Shown: one piece after another, positions 37,805 to 47,991 of the stretch
Layout: the number at the start of each line of letters is the position of its first letter
Position numbering within the stretch: the first letter of the stretch is position 1
From: Sphingobium xenophagum NBRC 107872
GTDB lineage: Bacteria > Pseudomonadota > Alphaproteobacteria > Sphingomonadales > Sphingomonadaceae
Length of the DNA stretch: 64,000 nt
Direction: 5' to 3'
Assembly: GCF_000367345.1 (NCBI RefSeq)
Contig: NZ_BARE01000010.1
Coordinates: forward strand, 33,347-97,346
Program-made: the position numbers and the translations under genes
The notes under the pieces: model-generated
Seen by the model: only the letters and a program-made list of their open reading frames with translations
Databases searched by the model: none
Told to the model about the DNA's origin: nothing

Positions 37805-38905
37805 ATGGCGTCACGCGCCACGAATGGGGATGAATGGGCAGACCTGTTTCTGTCCGCCGCGCTGGACCCGGAAAACTGGGACAGGGCGATCAGGGCAATG
37901 GCCGCCGCGACCGGGTCGCGTCATGGCCAACTGATCGGCTTTGGTCCCGGCGCCAGCAGTTTCAACTGGATCAGCGACATTGATGACAGCATCGTCGCCA
38001 AGACCGCGACGATCGACCAGTCCCGACCTGACCTGAATTATCGCGTCGCGGCTGACGCTTTGCGCGACAGTCCGACCATCGTCCACGAAGCGCAATATGA
38101 TGTGGCGCGCCAGTCGCTGCGCGCGGACGACTATCTCGACCTTTGCGCCGATTTCGACATTTTCAATGGCTGCCAGACCCGCCTTCTGGCGGGACGGGAT
38201 GGGATGATCGGGCTGGCGTTGCTGCGCGACAGCAAGGATGGGCGCACAACCCAGGAGCAGCGCGACCTGTTCGGCGCCATCGCCCCGCACGTCCGTACGG
38301 CCGTGTTGCTTCAGCGCGCGATCGAGCAGCAGGGATTTGCGCTGTTGTCCGGCACGTTCGAGGCGATGGACCGCGCCTGCTGGCTGCTCGATGCGACCGG
38401 GCGGGTTGGGGGCATGACCCCGCGCGCCGACGCGCTGCTGGCGACCAGCCGCATTCGCGTCCGCGATGGCTGGCTGGCGAGCGAACGGCCCGATGAAAGC
38501 CGCGCCATCGCCCGCGCGGTTCGCGCCGTGATAGACCCGCCTGGCCGCGCTGCCGATCCGGTCGCGCTGCGCGATGATAGCGGGGGCGTGGGCATCATGC
38601 TGGAATGCTACCCCTTGCCCAGGCGACCCTGGGCACTGCCGTTCGCGCCGCGCGCCATCATGATCGCGCGGGTTGGCGCGCCGACGGACCGGCACGTCCA
38701 GCTGTTGATGCGGACATTCGGCCTGACCCCGGCAGAAGCCGACATCGCCATCCGGCTGGCGGCGGGCCAGTCCCGCGCCGACATCGCGGCGGCGCGCGGG
38801 GTATCGGCCGAGACGTTGAAGGTGCAACTGCGCAGCATCTACGACAAGACCGGATGCCGCCGGGAGTCGCAACTTGTGCGGATCGTCGGCCTGATCAGCC
38901 ATTGA
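37805..38905 (+). CDS. LuxR-type HTH transcriptional regulator
   Basis: A 366-residue protein whose last 65 residues form a LuxR-type helix-turn-helix (FGLTPAEADIAIRLAAGQSRADIAAARGVSAETLKVQLRSIYDKTGC). The N-terminal 290 residues show no receiver or autoinducer-binding motif I recognise; a PAS- or GAF-like fold is possible. Proteins of this length and shape are common regulators in sphingomonads. It lies just upstream of the porin gene, on the same strand, and may control it. Confidence 0.85.
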   Translation: MASRATNGDEWADLFLSAALDPENWDRAIRAMAAATGSRHGQLIGFGPGASSFNWISDIDDSIVAKTATIDQSRPDLNYRVAADALRDSPTIVHEAQYDVARQSLRADDYLDLCADFDIFNGCQTRLLAGRDGMIGLALLRDSKDGRTTQEQRDLFGAIAPHVRTAVLLQRAIEQQGFALLSGTFEAMDRACWLLDATGRVGGMTPRADALLATSRIRVRDGWLASERPDESRAIARAVRAVIDPPGRAADPVALRDDSGGVGIMLECYPLPRRPWALPFAPRAIMIARVGAPTDRHVQLLMRTFGLTPAEADIAIRLAAGQSRADIAAARGVSAETLKVQLRSIYDKTGCRRESQLVRIVGLISH

Positions 38906-39035
38906 CGCTATCCCTTTCGGCGCGCCTGCACTGTCCGAAGGGATGAGAACCTAAGTCTAATTTTCCTGTCGGTTCGGACCCGCCACTCTCCTGCTTCGGC
39001 CGGGGGGAAACCGGCGTCATGAACGGGAGGATGAT

Positions 39036-40421
39036 ATGAAAGGGACGTTGCGCCTGATGAGCGCGGCGGGAGCGCTGCTGCTCGCCGCCACCGCTGCACC
39101 GGCCATGGCCGGCACCACGGCCGATCTGCTCAAGCGCCTGCATGAAAAGGGCATCCTGACCGATGAGGAATATCAGGAGCTGCTGAAGGGCCAGAGCGCA
39201 GAGGCCGCGCAAGCGCCGCCAGTCACTCCGGATGCGTCGGGCGGCAAGCCGCTGGTCCGCATGGCCGACAGCGGTGTGGGGCTGCAAATGGGCGATGTCA
39301 CGCTCAAATTCTCCGGTTCGGTCAATGGCTTTTACGTCCATGACAATGGCGAGGCACCCAATGCGACCAACACGGTCGTCGGCGGCGTGGCGACGGTGGG
39401 CGGCAACAGCTCGGCGATCCGCAATGGCCTGCTGCCCGGCTTCCTGAAGGTCGAGGCGATGACGACGCAGGGCGGCTGGGACGTCGGCGCGCATTTCGGC
39501 ATGTATCCCGGCATCAACTCGGTCAATTATGCCGCGGGCGGCGGGGCCAACAGCCCCGGCAATCCCCGCGCGCTCCAGACCGCCGGGATCGACTTTCGCC
39601 AGACCTATCTGACCTTTGGTCGGGCCGGTTTTGGTGAAGTGAAGATCGGCCGCGACATCGGCCTGTTCGGGTCCGAAGCGATCCTGAACGACATCACCCT
39701 GCTGTCATCGGGCACGCCGGCAGGCAATGTCGCCCCGTCCAACACGACGCTGGGACGGATCGGCACTGGCTATATCTACACCGATTTCCAGCCGCAGATC
39801 ACCTATACCACGCCCAATTTCAACGGCTTCACCGCCAGTGTCGGCATTTTCGAGCCCTTGTCCTCGCTCACAGGCCCGGCGGAATCGAACAAGCAGCCCG
39901 GCTTCCAGGCGAAGTTCGTCTATGACGGCAAGCTGGGCGATGTTGCGACGCGGCTGTGGCTGTCGGGGATCAGCCAAAAGCATAATGTGATTGCGGGTCC
40001 GGACTATACCGGCTGGGGCTGGGACGCGGGTGCCAAGGTCACGTTCGGGCCGGTCACGCTGGTCGGCACCTATTATGATGCGTCGGGCCTGGGCACGACC
40101 GCGCTCAACCTGTTCGACACCGATGGCCTTGGCAACCGGCGCGACAGCCATGGCTTCTATCTGCAGGGGCTGGCGACGTTCGGCAAGATCTCGGTTGGCG
40201 GCAGCTATGGTGAAAGCCATCTCGATTATGCCAATGCCGCCGATGCACTGGCCAATCCGCTGCTCGTGGACAAGAATGGCAGCTGGGTCGGGCAAGTGCG
40301 TTACGGCCTCAACAGCTGGGTGACGCTGCTGGGCGAATATGTTCACACGACGTCGAAAGCGCATAATGGCAATGAGGCCAGTTCCGACGCGCTGGCGGCA
40401 GGGGCGATCCTGTTCTTCTGA
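39036..40421 (+). CDS. Outer-membrane porin (DcaP/OprO-like)
   Basis: A 461-residue beta-barrel protein with a signal peptide (cleavage after APAMA, residue 25), a short N-terminal coiled region (TADLLKRLHEKGILTDEEYQELLKG) and a long barrel rich in alternating aromatic strands. It ends in LFF, the usual BAM recognition residue. The coiled N-terminus is seen in trimeric porins of the DcaP type. SD GGGAGG lies before the ATG. The solute is unknown; the neighbouring TonB receptor suggests a substrate-uptake locus. Confidence 0.85.
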   Translation: MKGTLRLMSAAGALLLAATAAPAMAGTTADLLKRLHEKGILTDEEYQELLKGQSAEAAQAPPVTPDASGGKPLVRMADSGVGLQMGDVTLKFSGSVNGFYVHDNGEAPNATNTVVGGVATVGGNSSAIRNGLLPGFLKVEAMTTQGGWDVGAHFGMYPGINSVNYAAGGGANSPGNPRALQTAGIDFRQTYLTFGRAGFGEVKIGRDIGLFGSEAILNDITLLSSGTPAGNVAPSNTTLGRIGTGYIYTDFQPQITYTTPNFNGFTASVGIFEPLSSLTGPAESNKQPGFQAKFVYDGKLGDVATRLWLSGISQKHNVIAGPDYTGWGWDAGAKVTFGPVTLVGTYYDASGLGTTALNLFDTDGLGNRRDSHGFYLQGLATFGKISVGGSYGESHLDYANAADALANPLLVDKNGSWVGQVRYGLNSWVTLLGEYVHTTSKAHNGNEASSDALAAGAILFF

Positions 40422-40457
40422 CCGGCTGATCGACCCAAGGAACAATGTCACGGGGCG

Positions 40458-40496
40458 GGGACTGCATCCTAGAAAGGGTGCGGTCCCTTTCCGTTT
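40458..40496 (+). terminator. Terminator after the porin gene
   Basis: GGGACTGCATCC pairs (with G-U pairs) to GGGTGCGGTCCC around TAGAAA, followed by TTTCCGTTT. It separates the porin and TonB receptor genes. Confidence 0.7.
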
Positions 40497-40541
40497 GCAA
40501 AAATGCTGAAAAATCAGGACAGGGGCGCCGAGGGGATTGTC

Positions 40542-42554
40542 ATGAAAACCACCATTCTGCCCGCCTTGCTCTTGTCCATTCCTACAGGCGCGCTGGCGCA
40601 GGCGCCGGACGATGCGGGGGACACGCCGTCGATCATAGTTACTGGCACGGGCCTGTCGTTGCCGCCCGGCACCCCGGCCTATGGGTCTGTGGTGATCGAC
40701 CGCGCCCGGTTGCAGGACAGCGCGTCGGGCCGGATCGAAAGCGTGCTGGGCGATGTCGCTGGTTTCCAGCAGTTCCGCCGGTCCGACAGCCGGTCCGCCA
40801 ATCCTTCGGCGCAAGGCGCGACCCTGCGTGCGCTGGGCGGCAATGCGTCCAGCCGGACGTTGCTGCTGCTGGACGGCGTACCGATGGCCGATCCCTTCTT
40901 CGGCTATATTCCGTTCAACGCGCTGGTGCCTGATCGGCTGTCGGTCGTGCGGGTGACGCGCGGCGGGGGTATCGGCGCATTTGGTGCAGGGGCGGTCGCG
41001 GGCACGATCGAACTGGCGAGCGCCACGCGCGATCAACTGCCGACCTTTGCCGCGAGCGCCTTTTATGGCAGCCGCGATTCGACCGAATTGTCCGCCAGCC
41101 TGACGCCGGATCTTGGCAGCGGCTATGTGTCGCTGTCCGGGCGGTGGGACAAGGGAGACGGGTTCCAGACCACACCCAAGGGACAGCGCGTCGCCGCGAC
41201 CGTGCCCGCCGCCTATGACGGATGGTCCACCAACATCCGCGCGGTCGCGCCTGTCTCCGCGAACGCCGAACTGCAATTTCGCGCAACCCTGTTCGAAGAT
41301 AACCGCACGCTGCGTTTCGCCGGCGCGGACAGTATGAGCCAGGGGCAGGACGCCAGCATCCGCTATATCAATCGCGGGCCGTGGCAGGTCGATGCGCTGG
41401 CCTACATACAGGCGCGCAATTTTTCCAACATCGTCATGTCGTCCTCGACCTTCCGGAAGTCGCTAGACCAGCGCAACACGCCTTCGACCGGCCTTGGCGG
41501 CAAGATCGAACTGCGACCGCCCGTCGGTGGCAACCATCTGCTGCGCGTCGGGGTCGACACCCGCTTCGCCACCGGCGACATGTTCGAGGACGCCTTCAAC
41601 GCGAATATCGCCAGCAACCCCGCGACATTCCGCCGCCATGCCGGAGGTAAGGCACTGACCAGCGGTATTTTTGTCGAGGATGACTGGACGATTGGCAAGC
41701 TGGTCCTGACCGGCGGGGTACGGGCCGATCGCTGGTCGATCCGCAACGGCTTTTACCGGCAGGTCAGTGCGACGACCGGGGCAGTCACCAACAGCGCCTT
41801 TGCCGACCGGTCCGACTGGGAAATGTCGGGCAGGGTCGGCGCGCTCTACCGGATGACCGAGGCGATCGCGTTGCGCGGCGCGGCCTATAGCGGCTTCCGC
41901 TTGCCGACGCTGAATGAACTCTACCGTCCGTTCGTGGTCTTTCCGATCACGACGCAGGCCAATGCCGCGCTAACCCCGGAAAAGCTGAAGGGGGCGGAAG
42001 CAGGCATCGACCTTACGCCCGCACCGGGCGTCACCCTGTCGGCCACCGCCTTCTATAACCGGCTGGACGACGCCATCGCCAATGTCACCATCAATGCGAC
42101 CACCCGCCAGCGTCGCAATGTCGATCGTATCGTGGCGAAGGGGATCGAACTGACGGCGGCAGCGGCGCTGGGGGACATGCGCCTTTCCGCCTCCTACGCC
42201 TATAGCCACAGCAGTGTGCGTGCGCCCGGTGAACCCTTTGATGGCCTGACCCCGGCGCAAAGCCCCCGCCATGCCGCCAGCGCGACCATTGCCTATAGTC
42301 CGGCGCAGGGACCGACCCTGTCGACCACGCTGCGCTATGTCGCCAAACAATATGAGGATGACCTGCAAAGCGACGTGCTGCCTGACGCGCTGACACTCGA
42401 TGCCATCGCACGGCTGCCGGTCGGCCATGGCGTGACGCTGGTGGCGCGGGGCGAAAATCTGTTCGACGAGAAGGTCGTGACCCGCAATGCGGGCGGGTCC
42501 ATGGACCTGGGCACGCCGCGCACGCTGTGGATCGGCATCAGTTTCGCCAACTGA
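40542..42554 (+). CDS. TonB-dependent outer-membrane receptor
   Basis: A 670-residue receptor. It has a signal peptide (MKTTILPALLLSIPTGALAQ), a plug domain with SIIVTGTG (TonB-box region), LLLLDGVPMADPFFG and GGIGAFGAGAVAGTIELAS, then a 22-strand barrel ending in LWIGISFAN. The plug motifs are closest to BtuB-like and FepA-like receptors, but the ligand is not identifiable. AGGGG is placed correctly before the ATG at 40542. A porin lies upstream and a LacI regulator downstream, which suggests uptake of a sugar or other organic substrate. Confidence 0.9.
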   Translation: MKTTILPALLLSIPTGALAQAPDDAGDTPSIIVTGTGLSLPPGTPAYGSVVIDRARLQDSASGRIESVLGDVAGFQQFRRSDSRSANPSAQGATLRALGGNASSRTLLLLDGVPMADPFFGYIPFNALVPDRLSVVRVTRGGGIGAFGAGAVAGTIELASATRDQLPTFAASAFYGSRDSTELSASLTPDLGSGYVSLSGRWDKGDGFQTTPKGQRVAATVPAAYDGWSTNIRAVAPVSANAELQFRATLFEDNRTLRFAGADSMSQGQDASIRYINRGPWQVDALAYIQARNFSNIVMSSSTFRKSLDQRNTPSTGLGGKIELRPPVGGNHLLRVGVDTRFATGDMFEDAFNANIASNPATFRRHAGGKALTSGIFVEDDWTIGKLVLTGGVRADRWSIRNGFYRQVSATTGAVTNSAFADRSDWEMSGRVGALYRMTEAIALRGAAYSGFRLPTLNELYRPFVVFPITTQANAALTPEKLKGAEAGIDLTPAPGVTLSATAFYNRLDDAIANVTINATTRQRRNVDRIVAKGIELTAAAALGDMRLSASYAYSHSSVRAPGEPFDGLTPAQSPRHAASATIAYSPAQGPTLSTTLRYVAKQYEDDLQSDVLPDALTLDAIARLPVGHGVTLVARGENLFDEKVVTRNAGGSMDLGTPRTLWIGISFAN

Positions 42555-42619
42555 CAAGCCGGTCTTGCGGCAATCATGCCTGATCTTGCCTGCGTCGGCA
42601 GACCGGCTATGGCTGTGTC

Positions 42620-43654
42620 ATGACAGAGCAGGGCAATTGGGCGATCGGGGCCGACGTCACGATCGCGGACGTGGCCGACCGGGCGCAGGTATCCATTCGC
42701 ACGGTCTCCCGCGTGATCAACGGATCGCCCAAGGTCAATGCGGAAACCCGCGCGAAGATAGTGGACGCGATCGCGGCGCTGGGTTTCCGCCCCAGCGCGC
42801 GTGCGCGGGGACTGGCGACCGGACGCTCCTATCTGATCGGCATGATCCATAATGACGGGAATGTGCTGGTACTGGGCGACGTGCATCGCTGCGTCGCGAA
42901 CGAAGCGACCGCACAAGGCTGTGAAGTCATTGCCCACGCAACCCTGACGGGTCAGGACGGTTCGGTCGAGGATGTGCTCGATTTCGTGCGGCGGTCCCGC
43001 GTCGATGGCGTCGTCATTCTGGCGCCGGTCTCCGGTGTGCCGGGCCTGGCTGACGCCCTTCGGACCCTGGGCATCCCGGCGGTGGCGCTTTCATCGGTCC
43101 GCCTGCCCGGATTCGACGCCATGCTGGTATCGGGCGAACGCCATGCGGCCGTGCGCGTGGCCGAACATATCGTGGCGCTAGGCCATAGGCGCGTGGCGCA
43201 TGTGTCGGGACCACCCGCAATGCTTTCGGCGCAAGAGCGACGCGCGGGTTTCCTGTCCGCCTTGGCGGCTGCGGGCGTGGCGTTGGTGGGCGAGGAGGCA
43301 GGCGATTACAGCTTTGAGTCAGGCGTGGCGGCGGCGGAGCGGTTGCTGTCGATCGACCCGATGCCGACCGCGATCTTTGCCGCCAATGACATCATGGCCG
43401 CTGGCGTGATCAAGGTGGCCGCCTCGCGCCGTCTGGTGGTGCCGCGCGACCTGACGGTCATAGGATTTGATGGCAGCCTGTTGGCCAGGATGATCGTCCC
43501 GGCGCTGACGACGGTGCAGCGGCCCATGGGGGAGATGGCGCAGATGGCCGCCCGCTGCCTGTTCGATATCATCGCCAAACGGCCTGTCGACACGCTGATC
43601 GAGGTCGACCTGCCGCTGCTGATCGCGGAATCGAGCGCGCCGCCGCCCGCCTGA
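42620..43654 (+). CDS. LacI-family transcriptional regulator
   Basis: A 344-residue repressor with the N-terminal LacI helix-turn-helix (VTIADVADRAQVSIRTVSRVINGSPKVNAETRAKI) and a periplasmic-binding-like effector domain (AIFAANDIMAAGVIKVA, and VIGFDGSLLARMIVPALTTV near the end). LacI regulators usually answer to sugars. It may control the adjacent TonB receptor, although I see no matching operator in the 65-base gap between them. Confidence 0.93.
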   Translation: MTEQGNWAIGADVTIADVADRAQVSIRTVSRVINGSPKVNAETRAKIVDAIAALGFRPSARARGLATGRSYLIGMIHNDGNVLVLGDVHRCVANEATAQGCEVIAHATLTGQDGSVEDVLDFVRRSRVDGVVILAPVSGVPGLADALRTLGIPAVALSSVRLPGFDAMLVSGERHAAVRVAEHIVALGHRRVAHVSGPPAMLSAQERRAGFLSALAAAGVALVGEEAGDYSFESGVAAAERLLSIDPMPTAIFAANDIMAAGVIKVAASRRLVVPRDLTVIGFDGSLLARMIVPALTTVQRPMGEMAQMAARCLFDIIAKRPVDTLIEVDLPLLIAESSAPPPA

Positions 43655-43686
43655 CGGCAAATTCACGTTGATGTCCGGGGGAGAAA

Positions 43687-43761
<75 letters not shown>

Positions 43762-43874
43762 ACTATTTCATGTCCGCGGGCCTGTTCGGCCTGCGGAGCC
43801 GGGCCTATGGCTGTGCGCGCCGCCCTTGTCAAGGCGGGTTGCGGCGGATGCCACATTTTGCTTAAGGCCATGCC

Positions 43875-44003
43875 ATGACGAGCGAACAGGATGACCGCAA
43901 GGCGCGGCTGGCGCAGGCGTTGCGCACCAATCTGCGTCGGCGCAAGGCGCAGGCGCGGGAAGTCCTGCCTTCGCCGCCCGCGCCCGATAACCCCAAGGAT
44001 TAA
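43875..44003 (+). CDS. 42-residue basic protein, unknown
   Basis: A small frame, MTSEQDDRKARLAQALRTN to the C-terminal DNPKD, rich in Arg, Lys and Ala and probably one long helix with a Pro-rich tail. AAGG lies eight bases ahead of the ATG. The stop overlaps the stop of the convergent aminopeptidase gene by three bases. The composition fits small proteins I recall in sphingomonads; no function is known to me. Confidence 0.65.
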   Translation: MTSEQDDRKARLAQALRTNLRRRKAQAREVLPSPPAPDNPKD

Positions 44004-45781
44004 AGCGGCGCGCAGGCGCTCTCCAGCCACGCCTTCGCATCGCCATCCAGCTGCGGCCCGACGACCGACAGCACCTTGGCATGATAGGCATCGACCCATG
44101 CCCGCTCGTCGGGGCTGAGCAGATCGAGCGCGATCAGATGACGGTCGATCGGGGCGAAGGTCAGCGTTTCAAAGCCCAGCATCGGCTTTTCCGCGCCCGC
44201 AATGGCGCGCTCCTCCACCAGCACCAGATTTTCGATGCGGATGCCATATTCGCCCGTCTTGTAATAGCCAGGCTCGTTGGACAGGATCATGCCTGCCTGC
44301 AACGGCTCGTCGCCGCCGCCGAACGTCGCGATCCGCTGCGGTCCTTCATGCACTGACAGGAAGCTGCCAACGCCATGGCCGGTGCCATGGGCATAATCCA
44401 GACCGTGCGCCCAGAGGAACTGCCGCGCCAATATGTCGAGCTGCCCGCCACGCGTCCCCACAGGGAACACCGCGCGCGCTAGGGCGACATGGCCCTTCAG
44501 CACCAGCGTGAAACGCTCCTGCATCTCGCGGCTAGGCGCGCCGATCGCCAGCGTGCGGGTCACGTCGGTCGTGCCGTCGCGATATTGGCCGCCCGAATCG
44601 ACCAGATAGAGCGTGCCCGTCTCGATCGGGCGGTTGGTCTTTTCCTCGACCCGGTAATGCACCACCGCGCCATTCGGGCCGGCCCCGCTGATCGTGTCGA
44701 AGGACAGATCCTCCAGCAGGCCGGTTTCCTTGCGGAACGCTTCCAGCCGGTCGGCGGCGGTCATTTCGGTCTGGCCGCCCTTGGGCGCTTCCACGGACAC
44801 CCAGTGGAGGAAGCGGCTCAAGGCTGCGCCGTCACGGGCCTGCGCCGATTTGTGCCCGGCAATCTCGATCGGGTTCTTGATCGCCTTGGGCAGGATAGCA
44901 GGATCGCGCAGCGGCAATGTGGTCGCGCCGCCACTGTCGAGCGCCTCGAAGATCGCCGCCACCGCGCGTTCGGGATCAGCCACCACGCTTTTGCCCGCAA
45001 AGCCCGCCAGCGCATCGGCAAAAGCGGCGCGATCATGCACCCGCACGGCATTGCCCAGATGCTTGGCGACGGCTTCGTCCATCTTTTCGGGCGCGACATA
45101 CAGGTCCGCGGTCGCGTCGGCATGGACGATGGCATAGGCGAGCGCCACTGGCGTCCGGTCCACGTCCTTGCCCCGGATGTTGAAGGTCCAGGCAATGGAA
45201 TCCAGCGCGGAGAGCACTGCGGCATCCGCCTTTTTCCCGACCAGCCAGTCAGCCATCGCCTGCCGCTTTTCCGCCGCGCTTTGCCCGGCATAGCGATCGT
45301 CATGGACGACCAGCCGCGCGTCGCTGGGGGCAGGGCGGTCGGGCCACACCAGGTCGATCGGGTTGGTGTCCACCGCCACCAGCGTCGCACCCTTGTCCGC
45401 CAGTGCCGCGCTCGCCTGCTCCACCCAGGCACGGGTATGGAGCCAGGGATCATAACCGATCCGCCCGCCCGCCGGGGCATGGGCCTTCAGCCAGTCCGCG
45501 ATGGAGGTTTGCGGGACGCTCTCATATTGCCACAGCGCGCCGTCAACCTGCTCGCGCACCTGCAACGTATAGCGGCCGTCGACGAAGATTGCGGCCTGTT
45601 CCGGCAGCACCACGGCGCTGCCCGCCGACCCCTGGAACCCGGTCAGCCAGGCGAGGCGCTGGGCGTAGGCGCCGACATATTCGCTCATATGCTCGTCGGT
45701 CAAAGGCACGACGAAGCCGTCCAGCCGGTCGCGCGCAAGCTGGTCGCGCAGGGCGTTGAGACGGTCTTGATAGGTGGACAT
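44000..45781 (-). CDS. Xaa-Pro aminopeptidase (M24B, three-domain)
   Basis: A 593-residue metallopeptidase removing an N-terminal residue before proline. It has two creatinase-like N-terminal domains (about 1-310) and a C-terminal pita-bread catalytic domain. Metal ligands are visible as Asp in YLVDSGGQYRDGTTDVTRT (two), His in HGTGHGVGSFLSVHE, Glu in LSNEPGYY and Glu in IRIENLV. The 3-domain length is that of the eukaryote-like aminopeptidase P1 group and is longer than E. coli PepP. It is divergent from the oligopeptidase B gene. Confidence 0.93.
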   Translation of the reverse strand: MSTYQDRLNALRDQLARDRLDGFVVPLTDEHMSEYVGAYAQRLAWLTGFQGSAGSAVVLPEQAAIFVDGRYTLQVREQVDGALWQYESVPQTSIADWLKAHAPAGGRIGYDPWLHTRAWVEQASAALADKGATLVAVDTNPIDLVWPDRPAPSDARLVVHDDRYAGQSAAEKRQAMADWLVGKKADAAVLSALDSIAWTFNIRGKDVDRTPVALAYAIVHADATADLYVAPEKMDEAVAKHLGNAVRVHDRAAFADALAGFAGKSVVADPERAVAAIFEALDSGGATTLPLRDPAILPKAIKNPIEIAGHKSAQARDGAALSRFLHWVSVEAPKGGQTEMTAADRLEAFRKETGLLEDLSFDTISGAGPNGAVVHYRVEEKTNRPIETGTLYLVDSGGQYRDGTTDVTRTLAIGAPSREMQERFTLVLKGHVALARAVFPVGTRGGQLDILARQFLWAHGLDYAHGTGHGVGSFLSVHEGPQRIATFGGGDEPLQAGMILSNEPGYYKTGEYGIRIENLVLVEERAIAGAEKPMLGFETLTFAPIDRHLIALDLLSPDERAWVDAYHAKVLSVVGPQLDGDAKAWLESACAPL

Positions 45782-45890
45782 TCATGCTTCCTTGCGTATC
45801 GGCCCTCTTGCGCAGGCCATAATGACAACAACATAAGCAGGCTGTGGCCTATATGCCAGCGCCCGCCTTGTTCTCGCAGATGGATAGTGA

Positions 45891-47978
45891 ATGACCGTAA
45901 ACACCATGTCGCCCGTTGCCGCTCCCGTCGCGTTAGCGCGGCCGCATAGCATTACCCATCATGGCATCACCGTCAGCGATGATTATGCCTGGCTGCGCGA
46001 TCCGGGCTATCCCGATGTCAAGGACGCGGATGTGCTGGACTATCTGGCGCGGGAAAATGCCTGGTTCGAGGCGGCGATGGCCCCGCACAAGGGGCTGACC
46101 GACGCGCTGTTTGCCGAGATGAAGGGGCGCATCAAGGAAGATGACAGTTCCGTTCCGCAAAAGGATGGCGACTATATCTACTGGCGCGCATTCGAAACCG
46201 GCGCGCAATATCGCAAATGGTATCGCAGGCCCGTGGCCGCCAAGGACGACGGAAGCGCTGACCAGCTGATACTGGACGAACCGGCGCTGGCGCAGGGCCA
46301 TGACTATTTCCGGCTGGGCGCGATGTCGGTTAGCCCGGATGGCCGCTATCTGGCCTATGCGATCGACAATGATGGGTCGGAACGGTTCGAGGCGCGGATC
46401 AAGGATCTTTTTACCGGCGAGATTTTGCCGGAGTCGATCCCCGACACCTTGTCATCGCTGGTGTGGACGTCCGATAGCAAGGGGCTGCTCTACGGCCTCG
46501 CCAATGAAAACTGGCGGACCGACAATGCCCGGCTGCACTGGCTGGGGCAGAGCGTCGAGTCCGACGTCGAACTGTTCCACGAGGCCGATGAGGGGTTTCG
46601 CGTCTCGATCGGTCTTACCTCGTCGGAAAAATGGATCGTCATCGCGACGGGCGATCATGTGACGACCGAAGCCTGGCTGATTCCCGCCGATAATCCCACC
46701 GCGCCGCCCCTGCTCGTGTCCGCGCGGCAGGCGGGCCGGGAATATGATGTCGATGAACATGAAGGCACGCTCTACATCAGGACCAACGACACCCATCCCA
46801 ATTTCCGACTGGTGACAGCCACGCTGGCAGCGCCCGGTCAATGGACGGAGGTGATCGCGCCCGATGCGCATTTCTACCTGACCGATTTCACCCTGTTCAA
46901 ACGCTTCTACGTCACGGAAGGGCGGCTGGACGGCCTCGATCAGATCGAGCTGCGCGATTATGCGACGCACACGCCAAAGCGACTGCCATTCCCGGAGGCA
47001 AGCTATTCCGCGTCGCTGGATGACAATCCCGAATATGACGTGACGGTCCTGCGCATCGGCTATGAATCGATGGTCACGCCCGACACGATCTTCGACTATC
47101 ATATCGCGCAAGGGCGGTTCGAGCTGCTCAAGGTACAGGAAATTCCGTCAGGCTATGACGCCAGCCGCTACGCGACCGAGCGACTGATGATCCCGGCGCG
47201 CGACGGCACGCAGATTCCGGTGTCGATCGTCTATCCCGCCGGTCTGCCGCGCGATGGCAGCGCGCCGCTGCACCTCTATGGCTATGGCGCCTATGGCATG
47301 GCGATGGAGCCGGGTTTTTCGACCGGGCGGCTGTCGCTGCTGGATCGCGGCTTTGCCTTTGCCATCGCCCATATTCGCGGCGGCGATGATCTCGGCCAGC
47401 AATGGTATCTCGACGGCAAGCTCGACAAACGCAACAACACCTTCACCGACTTTGTCGATGTGGCCAGGGGGCTGATCGACCTTGGCTATAGCAGCAAGGG
47501 ACGGATCAGCATTTCGGGCGGCTCGGCGGGCGGCGAACTGATGGGCGCAGTCATCAACAGCGATCCCGATCTGTGGGGCGCGGTGGTGGCGCATGTGCCG
47601 TTCGTCGATGTGCTCAACACCATGCTGGACGAAACGCTGCCGCTGACGCCGGGCGAATGGCCCGAATGGGGCAATCCGATCGAGGACAAGGCAGCGTTCG
47701 AAACGATCCTGGCCTATGACCCCTACGCCAATGTGAAGGCGCAGGATTATCCGCCGCTGATGGTGACCGCAGGGTTGAACGATCCGCGCGTCACCTATTG
47801 GGAACCGGCCAAATGGGTGGCCAAGCTGCGCGCGACCAAGACGGACGACAATGTCCTGCTGCTCAAGACCAATATGGGCGCGGGCCATGGCGGTAAATCC
47901 GGGCGGTTCGAGAGCCTGCACGAAAGCGCGGAGGAGTTTGCCTTCATCCTGTGGCAGATGGGGATGGCTGGGGCGTGA
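45891..47978 (+). CDS. ptrB: Oligopeptidase B (S9A serine peptidase)
   Basis: A 695-residue prolyl-oligopeptidase family enzyme cutting short peptides after Arg or Lys. An N-terminal beta-propeller covers about residues 70-400. The hydrolase domain has ISGGSAGGELMGAVI (nucleophile Ser near residue 543), an Asp in TAGLNDPRVTYWEP near 627 and the His in NMGAGHGGKSGR near 665. YGAYGMAMEPGFS and FAIAHIRGGDDLGQQWY are typical of PtrB. Two peptidases lie side by side here, transcribed away from each other. Confidence 0.92.
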   Translation: MTVNTMSPVAAPVALARPHSITHHGITVSDDYAWLRDPGYPDVKDADVLDYLARENAWFEAAMAPHKGLTDALFAEMKGRIKEDDSSVPQKDGDYIYWRAFETGAQYRKWYRRPVAAKDDGSADQLILDEPALAQGHDYFRLGAMSVSPDGRYLAYAIDNDGSERFEARIKDLFTGEILPESIPDTLSSLVWTSDSKGLLYGLANENWRTDNARLHWLGQSVESDVELFHEADEGFRVSIGLTSSEKWIVIATGDHVTTEAWLIPADNPTAPPLLVSARQAGREYDVDEHEGTLYIRTNDTHPNFRLVTATLAAPGQWTEVIAPDAHFYLTDFTLFKRFYVTEGRLDGLDQIELRDYATHTPKRLPFPEASYSASLDDNPEYDVTVLRIGYESMVTPDTIFDYHIAQGRFELLKVQEIPSGYDASRYATERLMIPARDGTQIPVSIVYPAGLPRDGSAPLHLYGYGAYGMAMEPGFSTGRLSLLDRGFAFAIAHIRGGDDLGQQWYLDGKLDKRNNTFTDFVDVARGLIDLGYSSKGRISISGGSAGGELMGAVINSDPDLWGAVVAHVPFVDVLNTMLDETLPLTPGEWPEWGNPIEDKAAFETILAYDPYANVKAQDYPPLMVTAGLNDPRVTYWEPAKWVAKLRATKTDDNVLLLKTNMGAGHGGKSGRFESLHESAEEFAFILWQMGMAGA

Positions 47979-47991
47979 TATTTTTCCAAAT

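Noticed and set aside
38911..38943. Inverted repeat after the LuxR gene (CCCTTTCGG / CCGAAGGG) as a terminator
   Set aside because: The stem has a bulge and no T-run follows; the evidence is too weak to list as a feature.
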